From contig JALQPE010001981.1 in NCBI GenBank assembly GCA_030407315.1, positions 51,317 through 115,316 on the forward strand: 64,000 nucleotides of DNA, read 5' to 3'. The notes under the pieces are model-generated. The model was not told where the DNA came from and did no database searches. It saw only the letters and a program-made list of their open reading frames with translations. Shown in pieces: positions 11,284-21,991 of the stretch (the stretch's first letter is position 1; every line of letters begins with the position of its first letter). The stretch is from Asparagopsis taxiformis (lineage: Eukaryota > Rhodophyta > Florideophyceae > Bonnemaisoniales > Bonnemaisoniaceae). The position numbers and the translations under genes were made by a program.

Positions 11284-13877
11284 TATACTGTTTTCATCCG
11301 AGCTGTTCTGGCGTGCCATTCGATAATCTGGTGATACTGGAACGAGAATTGTTTCCAAAGTTTCCATTCACTTCACTAGCTACTGATTGACGATGTAAAG
11401 AAATTTGGATTCCATGGATTGACGCACTGCCTGTCCCCTCGGAGATAATCAAACATGCGTTCGTGGAGATGATAAATTATTATCAAGCTGTTAACTCCAA
11501 GTTGAAGGAACCTGCTTCGACTGTGTGCAAACCGATCCGGAAGGGGTGCCGATGCTATCGTGGCGTTGGCGTACAAATTGCTGCATCAGATGGTGATCAA
11601 TATTTAATGGAGGGAATCATCAATGAGATGAAGGGAAGTGCCTTTATCATGCATGCATGTGAGAGTCGTATACACGATTTTCTCACAGGATTAGTAGCCG
11701 TGCTGAATTTCAGTACTGATTCAGTACTTGGTAGATAGTCAGCTATCTATATCAGCTGTTGTAGTTACAGCAGCTTTCATACATACTACAGCTTTCCAAG
11801 ATGAAATAGCGTCGAGATAATCATACGCAACATGTAAGTGCTAGCAGACTATGGAGCTGCACCTGCTCACAGGCAGTAGCAATAGATCATTCGTTCAGTT
11901 CAATTAAATTTCTGCTATGTAACTAACCTTATGAGTGTTGCTGGCGACAGGTTTCAGAGTGTTTGAAGCATCAGAAAGCTCGAGCGCTGGGAAGGTATTT
12001 GAAGCGAGCTTTTGCAATTGTATGAGATACACCGGCACATCTTTCATCTTAGTTTCCTTCCGTTGCAAACTACTATCAATACGTTATAAAAATATATTGG
12101 TGTCGAATAGTAGCCGGTAACAACCAGCGTAGTGCTGCAGCTTGAAGATTTCCATCATTATATGGCCTCGATCATTGCATTACGCATTTGTATGCGTGCA
12201 AACATTGTGGCCGTAGTGTAGATAGGATCCTTTTCAACTAGGAAAGGATACTGTTGCACCATTTGATGATTCCCATTGACTGCAAAATTTCGAAGAGTGA
12301 ATGCTATACTCACAACAATGGCATGTAATGGAATGCCCTCGATTCAAAGTAGCATCCTAATGCCTGGGAGTTTAATCCATTCGCCAATATGTCGCTGCAG
12401 TTTTCCCTCATATTTTCCGCTAGAACGAGAGCCACGATTCGCAGTGACGGATTGTATTTACAATGATGCATGACATCACGCAAAATAATTACAGTATGCT
12501 TCAGTAGAGCCCTGCAAGTATTCCATATGTTGGGAGCATTGATCAACGCACACAGTACTCTGTGATCTGATGAATTTGTATGAAAAAATATCCAACAACT
12601 CTATTGGTGGTTGTGTTCTTATCGCAATCGTGATTGATGGGTGACATTCCGCTTTTGAATTAGCCAATCTAACATGAAATTAAGAGGGATCTAGTTTGTT
12701 ACAGCACTCCAGAATTTTATTGTTTTGCCAAACCAGCGGTGTCACAAGCACAACCCTTGCTCTATAGTTTTGCCGCTGCTCTCATGTGGCCCATCGGTAT
12801 GTGTCACGCAGATGAATATATTCTTTTGCAGTTGACGTCATAAAGTCCCAGTAATGGCTGGGCAGGCCCTAAACAGCTCCGGTGCCCTCCACAAGTACAT
12901 CAGCCAATCAAAATAGTTATGATTGTGGGTATTTTTCATACTTCCATTGGCCAAGATATAGTGTTGCCTCGGCACCTAGGTGAATTTAAACATGCCATGT
13001 CAGACGGCTATCTTGTAGACAAATGAATATCCTCTGTAATGCCTGGTGAACTGCCACTTGGACAAATTACATCCGTATAAAACAGTGAAAGCCTGACGTA
13101 AACTATACGTCCATCTTGACGTGACGGTACGTCACAGCGTACTCTGTGCGCTGCAAACAGTGTTCATGTGGGCCGTACTCAATCTTGTTTCGACTTTTGG
13201 AGCTGCAGCTTCTTTGCGGTATGCGTGCAGGCAAGGGAAAAAAACCCTTCATGTTCACCAGTGATACGCCAGGGTTAAATTGATTCCCAGCTAGCTGTGA
13301 ATGTACCATTACAGTCACTCACGGAGGCCCCAACAAGCACTGCCACGGCTTCTAGAGTCACAGTAGCACTCCAACACGCCTCTACCACTCTCTGACCACC
13401 ACTTTCATCACTATCCAGCGGTCAGAAATCGACACTCCTATTCATTCAACATCGCCACGGCCACCAAAGAGTAATACTTCAGTGTAGTGCATTGCAGATA
13501 GCCATATGAGAAATAAATGCATAAATTCCAAAATCGAGTCAAACCACTGGACTAATAGCTTGGATTTCTCATCAATGAATGAAAACGCATAAACGTGATG
13601 GTGGTGCGGCCAGAAACTCTCTCCAGAGGGTATGCAGTACACCATGCCAAACCGGTCATACTTTATTACACCGATATTATCTCTATTCCTCCCGCGTAGC
13701 TAGTAATTTAATATTAACATCTAATTAAGTAGCACGGCTTCCAATTAATTCACCAACTACACCACTGTAAAGCTCAGATTCTCCTCTTTCCAATGACATT
13801 AATTTCATCCAAATAAAATACATTTTGGTTTTTGTCCATTTTGAAAATACCAGTCTGAAATACGTGAAAGTGGTGTT
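11284..13877 (-). repeat. E1 right terminal inverted repeat (2594 bp)
   Basis: Reverse complement of 1574-4167, ending ...GTGGTGTT, followed at once by the GAAT duplication. The inner boundary is the start of TATACTGTTTTCATCC at 11284. At one site the left arm encodes Arg and the right arm Cys in an antisense frame (single-base difference near 11428). Confidence 0.9.
11469..11738 (+). CDS. Small unknown protein inside right TIR (89 aa)
   Basis: Second copy of the frame at 3713-3982. The same frame is open back to 11391. No recognisable domain. See the left copy for the alternatives. Confidence 0.3.
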   Translation: MINYYQAVNSKLKEPASTVCKPIRKGCRCYRGVGVQIAASDGDQYLMEGIINEMKGSAFIMHACESRIHDFLTGLVAVLNFSTDSVLGR

Positions 13878-13881
13878 GAAT
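13878..13881. repeat. Target-site duplication GAAT, right copy (E1)
   Basis: Matches 1570-1573 and directly abuts the right TIR end. Confidence 0.65.
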
Positions 13882-14015
13882 GTCGTCCTAGTAATACTAG
13901 ACGTACTAGAGCGCATGGAAGTCCGGTTCTAGGCGGACATCCAAAAATACTGGAGAACATGGACGTCCGCCTAGTAATACTAGGTGTACTAGAGGTTGTG
14001 GACGTCCGCGTCCAT
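13882..14015. repeat. Short palindromic motif array of E0
   Basis: Alternating CTAGTAATACTAG and GTACTAGA motifs with GGACGTCCGC / GGACATCC motifs at short spacing. It resembles subterminal transposase-binding repeats. The same vocabulary occurs left of E1 (about 1420-1565). Confidence 0.5.
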
Positions 14016-16190
14016 TTCCGAGAACACAGACGCATCCCTTTCGGATACTGTGTCCATCAGACATAGTCAGGCAACAATTCCATTGAATGAACGACACAAC
14101 AGAGAGAACAAAATACCATTTAATCAAAGCATTCTTGCGAGAACTCACCCAAATTTCGGAGAGATTAATCACAAACGTCGCCTGTACCGTTCTTCGAATC
14201 GTCGTAAAGTTTCTACGCCACCACCGTCAACTCTGGGAAAAAGGCGAAGGGAAGCTGCCAATGAAATTACAAACACGGAAGTCTCTTCTATCAAGTGCCG
14301 TAAGGGTAGGAGGTGCTTCAACGTAGCAGATAACTCCTTTCTCAAGCTGAAGATTGAATATGCTTCTACTATGTCAAACCGCGAGCGTCGTATCTTCCTG
14401 GAGAACATGATTCGCTACCGACCCACAAAGAACGGACCAAGACCTTTTTTCTCTTTCGACGGTAAGTCTGTCTGCGCAACATTTCTGGATAAAGCGTTTA
14501 GGTTTTCTCGAGACCTGCAGAGTTCTGTGAAATGCACACCAGGTTTTCTACTCAAGTGCAACAAGCGTCTGTCTTCCAGAAACCATGACTGTTCCGCTAT
14601 TGCTCGTGACTCTGTAATATCTTTCCTTGAGAGGTTAGCAGAAAGGACCGGGGGAAAGATGCCTGACAGAAGCGAAGAACATTTACCATTTTTAAAGAAG
14701 TCTGAGGTATATCGGCGGTTCAAACAGGAGTACAATCTCTTACATTCGACGGAGCCACCCAGTTCTTCCTACTTCTTCCAGATTTGGAAGCGGTTTTGCC
14801 CAAGTATAAAGGTACGGAAAGTTTCGCGGTTTGCAAAATGCTACGTGTTTGAAGAGATTCGGGTTGCATTACTCCATGGAGTGCATGCATGCATCCAAAC
14901 CAGGATTCTCCACCAACTTTATTGTTGCCCATCGAAATGCTCATATAGAAATGGTGTCACGCGAGAGATTAGAGTATCAGAAGAAGGCTGAAAAGGCTAT
15001 TCTGAATCCCCAGCAGTTCTGTTCAATCTGCGTAGACGGAGCCGACCAATCTGCGTTTGGTCTCCCTCACTTTGCGGTAAGTACGAAGACAATGAGAGGT
15101 CGAGCTCTAAGCGTGAAGCTTATCGGAATACTGGAACACACATTGCAAAAGAACCTACACCTGTTCACCATGACTGAGGATTTTCAAACAGGAGCCAAAC
15201 ATATCGTCGAATATGTCCATAGATTCCTAATGGAACGGAGTCAAAATGTCCCTTTGCCTCCAGTACTATTTGTACAGCTCGACAATTGTTCGAGATAAAA
15301 TAATAACCGATACTTTCTATCCTTCCTAGAGTCTCTTGTGGCGTGGAATGATTTTGACGAAGTGCATGCTTCTTTCCTGCCTGTAGGGCATACCCACGCG
15401 GACATAGACCAAAGCTTTAGTGTACTTCTTGGCGCCTGCGTTCTTGCGATGCAGTGACACTATCAGAACTGCACTATGAACTACGTCAGGCATACACCCC
15501 AGCACCTATCGTCAGTCACTTGAAACACGTAGCAAACTTCTCCGCTTTGTGTAAGCGAGGAAACAACCTCTTGAAAGTCAAGAAGTTCAGCGATTATCAA
15601 TACTTCAAGTTCAATCGGAGGATTGCAAGAGAAGATGTTTCAAGTCCTGCTAGTAAGACTATATGCCATGTCAAGAATACATGTGATGAAGAATGGAGCG
15701 TGCTACTTAGCGGAAAGAGTAAGATTGACTCATTCCTCAGATCTATACTTGATTTAAGGGATACTCCACCGACCGTAATTTCCTGTCCAGACGGCGCAAA
15801 TGAGGTGGAACTGAGATTCCGATCCGAAGAAGGGAGAATAAACTCTTCCGGAAAGATGTATTCGCTTCGAGATATGGCATCCTGTATCTTTACTTCCAGA
15901 GAGGGCCGTTTCATTGGGACCTATCTAGAAGCATTGAGATGAAAAGGTGGTTATCTCCCCTCACTAGTGAAAATGCTCGTGAGCAACACAATAATGCAGA
16001 AGATGGAAGCTTCCTTGAGCCGGCAAATGAAATTAGACATGGATACACGGCTAGTTCCTTTGTTGCAGTTCGACCAGAGGATCCAACGGCGGCATGTCCG
16101 TTTTGGATTGGTAGAATATGTGGAATATTGCGCAACGGAGATGGAATCCTGTGGCGCAATTTAAGTTGGTCGATGGAACCGATGCGAGCG
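13996..16190 (+). pseudogene. Decayed DUF7869-like transposase (E0), interrupted by gypsy1
   Basis: Related to the E1 transposase along its length. Conserved pieces: CVDGADQSAFGLPHF (about 15030-15073), VQLDNCSR (about 15270-15293), ASFLPVGHTHADIDQSF (about 15368-15418) and CPFWIGRICGIL (about 16097-16131). The frame shifts near 14830-14850, a stop follows DNCSR at 15296-15298, another frameshift comes just after DIDQSF near 15420, and another lies near 16160. Homology to the E1 protein ends near 16190, where GC-rich retrotransposon sequence begins, so the gene was also cut by insertion. No ATG is obvious at the 5' end. Clearly dead and older than E1. Confidence 0.75.
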
Positions 16191-17535
16191 CGCGCGTTTA
16201 CGTTAGTCCGCAAGCATCCGTTTGAGTTAGTTTAGTAAGCGAGCGTACGCGTGGCGCCTTGATTACGTGTCACGGAGCGTCAATGCGAGCGCGTGCGCGC
16301 GTACGTTGCCACGAAACCGCGAGCCGCGCCACGTGTAGCGATTTCCGCGAATTTCCCTTTATTTCCCTTTTTGGGTTTTTTATGACGAAAGTCTTTTTCC
16401 CAAAATATTTCCCTTTTTTGCGTGCGAGCGTGCGGCCGCCCGCCGGCCGGCCACACAAGGACAGACTGTCCCAAGTAAGTTAGCTATTAGTGGTCGCATG
16501 GCTTCGCACCCTACCAATAAACAGTCAGCACTTTCGCAGCTACGAGTTAAGCGTTGAGCGCGTCGCGAGGACCGATTGCGTTACAACGTTGCGTGCGGAT
16601 TGCTCACGATCGCCGACATACGTGCGCGCGCGCCGCGTTTACCGACTGTCGAATTGCGTCGCACCGCGAGACCGCGCGTTGCGTCGCCTACCGCTAGGCC
16701 AGGGATTTACGACCCCTGCGTGGATCGTGTTGAGCTCGAGTTTACTCGGTGATCTCCCCCTGAGATCACGGCTTGCGCCGGCCCGCGAATCCCGTGTTGC
16801 GATCGACCCTGCGCGTTCCGCCGTTGTACCACCCGATCGCCTCCGCGACCGAGCGACGTGCGAAACGCAAGTTCACGAGCGCGTTACGGTTCAACACGCC
16901 CTGACAAGGCAAGCGATTCTAGAACTCTCTTAGTGACCGCCATCCCGGCTGGTCCTACAACTGGTCTCTCGACCTAGAATTGCGCGAACCGACGTGCGAA
17001 CTCAGCGAAGAACAGAAACTCCGCTTGGGGAAACACGGGACGCCAAACCTATCGCTTACTCTAACTTTCCCTTTCTCCGTTCGTCGTGCGCGACAGCGAG
17101 GGCGATTGACGCGTGCGCGCGTATCGCTATCCCGGAAGCAGTGCTATAGCCTCTCTGGTTTGTATAACTATCCTACCTATACTACGACCATTCGCAGCGC
17201 GGAACGACGCGATCGACGACGCAGCGCGTGCGCGCGCTAGTTCGCAACCCTAACGCGGGTTCGGCGGTGCCGAAAATATTGGGTTCGCGGACGATCGAGA
17301 CCCGTCTTTGCGCGTTCCGAGCGAGGAAGAAGCCCTCCTGCGAGCGAACTCGTCCCCCTCACCCTTACTACGCGCGCCCGATACGCAGACAATTTTCGGG
17401 AAGCGCTTCCCTTTTTACTTGCCAATTTTTCGACGCGCCGACGCGAGATTTTGACGCGCGCCGAATTCCCCTTTCTCCCTTCCCATCATCCCTTTTTCCC
17501 TTTTCCCTAGGCGACGATCGAGCGCAACCGCGCCG
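16190..17535 (+). other. Putative LTR plus leader of gypsy1
   Basis: GC-rich, no sustained open frame, ahead of gag. By position it should contain the 5' LTR and primer-binding site, but no second LTR is present in the window for comparison and I could not fix LTR ends or a primer site. Confidence 0.35.
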
Positions 17536-18710
17536 ATGGATCCATCTGCGCCCGAGCGATCGAACGCGCCGACCGAACCGCCGCCAGTCGCGTCGCAAAC
17601 GCACGCAGTCGACGCGCTGGTCGCTTCACATATCCCTGACCCTACCGCTTCCCCGTGGCCGCCGCTACCGACGCAAGCGCTCGCGAGCATTGACGACGAC
17701 GCGCACACGTCCGACGACGGCGCCGCAACGAAGCGCGAGGCCGAGTTCCGCGTTTCCGACGTGCAAGCTACGCCGTCCGCAACGCTTCCGAGCTTGGTTC
17801 GACAAGTAGTGGACGACCCTACGTTCCAATGCATGCTCCAGGCAGAAGTCCGAGCGGCTGTGGACCGCGCCATCAAGGGCCAATCACGTGGATTGACGGC
17901 TCAGATGAGGGCGCAAGTTCACAACCTAATCGTCACTACGATGGACTCCCGCGAGGAGCACAATACCGACCGCGCGAGCGCCGTTACGCGCGAAAACCGA
18001 ACGCGAACCGCAGCGCGCGCAACTCCGACGAACTACGCGCGTAACGCGGATCCCGAAGGATGGCTGGAACTGGCGCGCCAGGACCTGTCATTCGATGATC
18101 ACCCGCGCTCGAATAGCGACGACGGACCCGCGCACCCCGGGCTGGTAGAGATCCAGCCGTTGAACGAGCTGTTCACGCGCGCGCTTTCGTACCGCACGTA
18201 TCGCTTGCGAAATACGGACCGCGCGTTTAATCGGGAAATCGCGAGCGAACTGGCCACACTGCGAAGATGGTGCGCCATTCTATGCAAGGAGAGAATTTCA
18301 CGGGCACTGACGGAATCGCGGTACTATCGTTTCTGAAGTACTTCAAGAGCGCATGCGACGACACCGGCGTATCCGAAGGCGCAGCGCTTCCGATTCTCAA
18401 GTATTTCCTGGCCGACGAAGCGCGCGACACGTTCCAAACGTACGTGGGACGAACGTTCCGAGGAGCGCGCGCGGGCGTCGATTCGATTACGTGCTACGCG
18501 GAAGCCGTTCAGTGGCTCTTACTAACCTACGCGCGCGAAGGCGACGTTGCGCAAGCGTACCGCGACGTGGCGCAACAAACGCAAGACCCGAAGGAAACCG
18601 AAACGCAATTCGCTACGCGATTACGACGACGAGCGCTGCGCTGCAGCGACGCGTTTAGCGAGCGAACGCTTGTTTCTATTTTCGTCGATGGTCTACGCCC
18701 CTATGCGCAA
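17536..18710 (+). pseudogene. gypsy1 gag, N-terminal part
   Basis: The ATG at 17536 opens an acidic, Ala/Thr-rich segment. Around 18240-18265 the reading passes to another frame, where capsid-like sequence follows (FTGTDGIAVLSFLKYF, later LVSIFVDGLRPYAQ). It stops abruptly at 18710, where element A begins. The same frame resumes at 38139 (HLVRDALSRDP...) once A and one copy of its AA duplication are left out, showing this was one gag gene. The internal frameshift makes it a pseudogene whether or not A is present. Confidence 0.65.
18709..18710. repeat. Target-site duplication AA, left copy (element A)
   Basis: AA precedes the CACTA terminus here and AA follows the opposite terminus at 38139-38140. 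Removing A plus one AA restores the gypsy1 gag frame. Confidence 0.6.
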
Positions 18711-18724
18711 CACTACGGTGTTGA
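18711..18724 (+). repeat. Element A left terminal inverted repeat
   Basis: CACTACGGTGTTGA, matched by its reverse complement at 38125-38138 and by the start of element B at 45421. Confidence 0.85.
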
Positions 18725-18732
18725 GAATGAAA

Positions 18733-19083
18733 ACAGACAGTAAATTTACTGTCTGAGACAGTAAAAATTACTGTCTGGCCAAGACAGTGCGCGGAGACAG
18801 TAAAATTTACTGTCTGGAAATTTCAGAATACTGCTGCAGCAGTAAACTGGCACGAAATCTGGACAGTACCAAAAACAGTAAAATTTACTGTCCAGAACAG
18901 TAAATTTTACTGTCCGGAAGTGTTGCCGCCAGACAGTATGTGCAGACAGTACATTTTACTGTCTGAGACAATACATTGTACTGTATTACTGCACTGTCTG
19001 GGGAAATCTGTAGACAGTAGTGTAGATAGCAAATTGTATTGTCTGCGGGTAGTACCGTGCATTGTTTGACAACACTGTCTGGT
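18733..19083. repeat. Subterminal palindrome array, left end of A
   Basis: About a dozen copies of ACAGTAAA...TTTACTGTCT motifs, many facing each other as small palindromes such as GACAGTAAATTTACTGTC. Subterminal arrays of this kind are where CACTA transposases bind in characterised elements. From 19084 to 19616 no gene or repeat was seen; this should include the promoter of the next gene. Confidence 0.75.
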
Positions 19084-19616
19084 GGAGTGGACTTAGAGGA
19101 AATATGGAGCATAGTGTTGGTGTGAAGGTAAATATTGGAATGGTGTGTGGTATACGACTATATTAATTGTGATGGTGCTTTACAGATAGTTGGGTGCGGG
19201 GAAGCTAGATGCTGAATAGGAAGTTGTAGAAAGGAAGATTGGGAGAACAGAACATATCTGGTTTGTCTCACCGTAAGGAGAGAATGTACAGAGTAGCTAT
19301 AATATGTTGAGTTTAGCATTTCAAATTATACCTATCTATCTTTGCATTGAAAGTGTCTAGTAGGAGACGTCAGTCTGGTAGCGAGGTGTGGTATGCACAG
19401 GACGTGGGTGGTGGCAAAGGAAAGAATACGCACCATCCACCACTAAATTATGAAAAATAAACGTTACGGAGCACTGGGAAGCATTATTATTATGTAGAGT
19501 AGACCAGGATGGATGCATCCACTGAAATGATATTTGCTACAACACTGCTGTACTAAGCGTGACATCCTTCCTTCAAAGCAATTCTCCTTTTAGCAAACTC
19601 CAATTGCAAGGTCAAG

Positions 19617-21143
19617 ATGAATCCCGAAACCTCCGTAAGCATCGCCGCATTTTCCGAAATAACGCGTGAGGGCTTTTCGAACATCACTGCAGAGTTGAAA
19701 GCCCTGAGTGATAAAATGGATGCCGTCGAGAAGAGCACCATTCAATTACGCGAGACTCTCGGAAATGTCGCCAAGACTGTCTCCATGCTAAACACCGATA
19801 TGCAGGAGGTCAAGAGCATCGTCGATGGGCTTCTGAGCCAGGGACAAGGACATCCGAAGAAGATCGCCTCCGAGAAGGACAGGGAACGTCTCCGCATTGC
19901 GCAGGACGCGGAGAAATCGTTCACGTTCGAAATGGTGTGTGCTGTGCTGTGTGCTGTTGTTCCAACGTACACGAAGGCAATGGTGGATAAGAGGGATAGG
20001 CATTTCAACGGATGCCAGCTAATCAATACGCTGATGTTCGCCAGGCAGAGCAATGAGCGAAAGGATGTGTTCAATAGGACGCTTGCCGGCCGGAACCACA
20101 TTGAATTGCGCTGCCAAGTTGTGACCTCTTTAATCAAGAATACGTGTCAAAACAATTCTTTCAGACAGGGAGGAGACCGTTCCAGCTCCAATGGAACGTC
20201 GGAAGGTATCGAACGGTGGAGGGCGCGGGGGTATGTGACTACCGGGACCATTGAGGAGACAATTCGCGGAACGGACTCTGCTCGCATGGATGGAATGCAT
20301 GGGACGTCCGAGGGAAGTGATGGGGCCGCTCGAAAGCAGAAGCGAAGAAAGGTTGGTGACAATGGGCCGTTGCACAGAAAGGAGGTAGGCATCACTGTGA
20401 CGAAATCGGCACTGACGGCAGTGACCGGGTTTATGAACAAGTCCAGAGATCATGTGCGAAACCGGTTCATCCGAGATCTTGGATTCTTTCTATACAGTGG
20501 GTTTCAAGGTTCAGTCCGAATGGAGCATCATTTGCACGACGGTGGGCTGGACATTGAGTCAGTTCCAAGTCTGTACTCGGCGCAGAGGAAAATGAATGCA
20601 GCGGAGCGTGCAGCAATGGATGACAAGAATATGAAGATTCTTCGCGACTTCATTGCAGTGCGAAAAGAAATGCTATTCAAAGTCGAGTACGAAGTTCAAA
20701 TAATTGGAGAACCGGACAAGAGGTTTTTGACTAGGAGGATCAATTTAGTAGAGGTTGCACTGAACTTTGCAGTCGCCTACATGCAATGTTCTGATAAGAA
20801 CATGTTCCTGCGACGTTCAGAATACTCCTTGCAATTCATCTACATACTTGCATACGGGTTCCGAACGATTTTGAAATTTCAAAGTGGAACAGAGGTGGAA
20901 GGAGCGCAAATCCGGGAAATCAATGAAGCAGTGAAACTGCTTCTTCCCGGGGAGCGGGTGAGTAGTCGGTTCATGAATGAGGAGGTTTTGACTATATCGC
21001 GTGATAGATATGAAGAACTGAATGTAGACGATGGGGGGGAATCAGTGCTGGAGGAGAGCTTCAGGTCTATGGAAGAGGACGGAGGAGATGCAGAATATGT
21101 GAAGGTATTCGTCGATGATGAAATCGAGAATGAAGGGGAGTAG
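19617..21143 (+). CDS. Unknown coiled-coil protein of CACTA element A (508 aa)
   Basis: Uninterrupted frame from an ATG at 19617. Residues about 20-80 look like an amphipathic coiled coil (TAELKALSDKMDAVEKS, then LNTDMQEVKSIVDGLL). A segment about 100-185 rich in Cys, Leu and basic residues follows (VCAVLCAVVPTYTKAMVDKR). The middle (about 185-265) is polar and low-complexity, with a basic KQKRRKVGD that could be a nuclear signal. The C-terminus is acidic. I recognise no family. It is the first gene from the left terminus, in the same direction as the methyltransferase gene 0.85 kb downstream. A second CACTA protein that binds the subterminal repeats (as TnpA-type proteins do) is one possibility, by position only. 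Confidence 0.6.
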   Translation: MNPETSVSIAAFSEITREGFSNITAELKALSDKMDAVEKSTIQLRETLGNVAKTVSMLNTDMQEVKSIVDGLLSQGQGHPKKIASEKDRERLRIAQDAEKSFTFEMVCAVLCAVVPTYTKAMVDKRDRHFNGCQLINTLMFARQSNERKDVFNRTLAGRNHIELRCQVVTSLIKNTCQNNSFRQGGDRSSSNGTSEGIERWRARGYVTTGTIEETIRGTDSARMDGMHGTSEGSDGAARKQKRRKVGDNGPLHRKEVGITVTKSALTAVTGFMNKSRDHVRNRFIRDLGFFLYSGFQGSVRMEHHLHDGGLDIESVPSLYSAQRKMNAAERAAMDDKNMKILRDFIAVRKEMLFKVEYEVQIIGEPDKRFLTRRINLVEVALNFAVAYMQCSDKNMFLRRSEYSLQFIYILAYGFRTILKFQSGTEVEGAQIREINEAVKLLLPGERVSSRFMNEEVLTISRDRYEELNVDDGGESVLEESFRSMEEDGGDAEYVKVFVDDEIENEGE

Positions 21144-21991
21144 TATCGGATGAAACCAGTTTCGGTGTAGTAGACGAAGAATGAAGAAATAAAATTTCTG
21201 TTGAGTTGAATTTTGTAATAGATGGAAGTAGATAGATGCGAGACATCAGGAAACCAGTCAGACGATAGTGTCAAGTCGAAGGAAAAGCGCAGAGACAGGT
21301 AGTGGAATAGTCGAAGTAAGAAGGGGCGAGGGTATCCGTCTTTACTAGAAATTGATGGCCACAGGAGCTCTAGAATGGAATACCCAGGAACAGGATAACT
21401 ACGGATAGGTGTGCTTTATCATTTTTGCTCCGGACTGCAGGTGGCAGGTGGAGGAGAGGGTGGGTGGGTAGTGTCTGAATCCGCATTGAAGCCAAGACGA
21501 GAGATAGCCTCATAGCCAATGTCTTCAAGCTCCTGGCATATAGTAGTACCACTGAAAATACAGCAAGGTAAGCGTAGATGTAGTGTAGCAAACGTCTCTG
21601 CGGTTGATAGAGGCTGGAAAGTGCTGTAACAAGCTCGGCGCTGAATACGTCTCCACAGTAACGAAAACGTTGCTCCATAAGTAACAGTAGCCTTATCACG
21701 TAGGTGGAAAGAGTCCACGATTGGACTACAAAGATACGCTTAGAGATGTTACGGGGCCCAATAAATTGCATGGAAAAATATTTTGAGTATTACTTTAGTA
21801 TTACATTGATTATTGAGCTAACAGTCGATGTAGTTATCTTGTAAAGGTTCGGACAGGGGTGGAAAGGAAACAGCCACCGAAGTGCTACCACTCGCTGACA
21901 CTTTGTTTTAAACAACCAACTTCTGCTTTGCGCCACCCTGGTCAAGCAGCAACCAACTATCCCTTTCTTATAAACTCTACCTTTGTTCGCC
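21144..21991. other. Intergenic stretch, nothing recognised
   Basis: 848 bp between the coiled-coil gene and the ParB/methyltransferase/SET gene. No supported gene. It presumably carries the 3' end of the former and the promoter of the latter. Confidence 0.4.

Larger units (their letters stand above)
1574..13877. mobile_element. E1: 12.3-kb DNA transposon with 2.6-kb TIRs, methyltransferase and transposase
   Basis: The element is bounded by inverted copies of one 2594-bp sequence and by GAAT duplications. Its unique centre (4168-11283) holds two divergent genes: a ParB-like/DNA methyltransferase/zinc-finger gene on - and a DUF7869-like transposase gene on +. The TIR arms have exactly equal length and I saw one substitution in the stretches compared (within 4018-4030 versus 11424-11433), which suggests recent insertion or correction between arms. 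The host site lies in an older element with a related, decayed transposase (13996 to about 16190). I cannot assign it to a named superfamily by eye. Confidence 0.8.

Noticed and set aside
16190..17535. A defined 5' LTR for gypsy1
   Set aside because: No second copy exists in the window and no primer site could be fixed, so only a putative LTR/leader is reported.
21144..21991. Antisense frames between the coiled-coil and SET-fusion genes as small genes
   Set aside because: Short, overlapping each other, and without recognisable motifs or supporting context.
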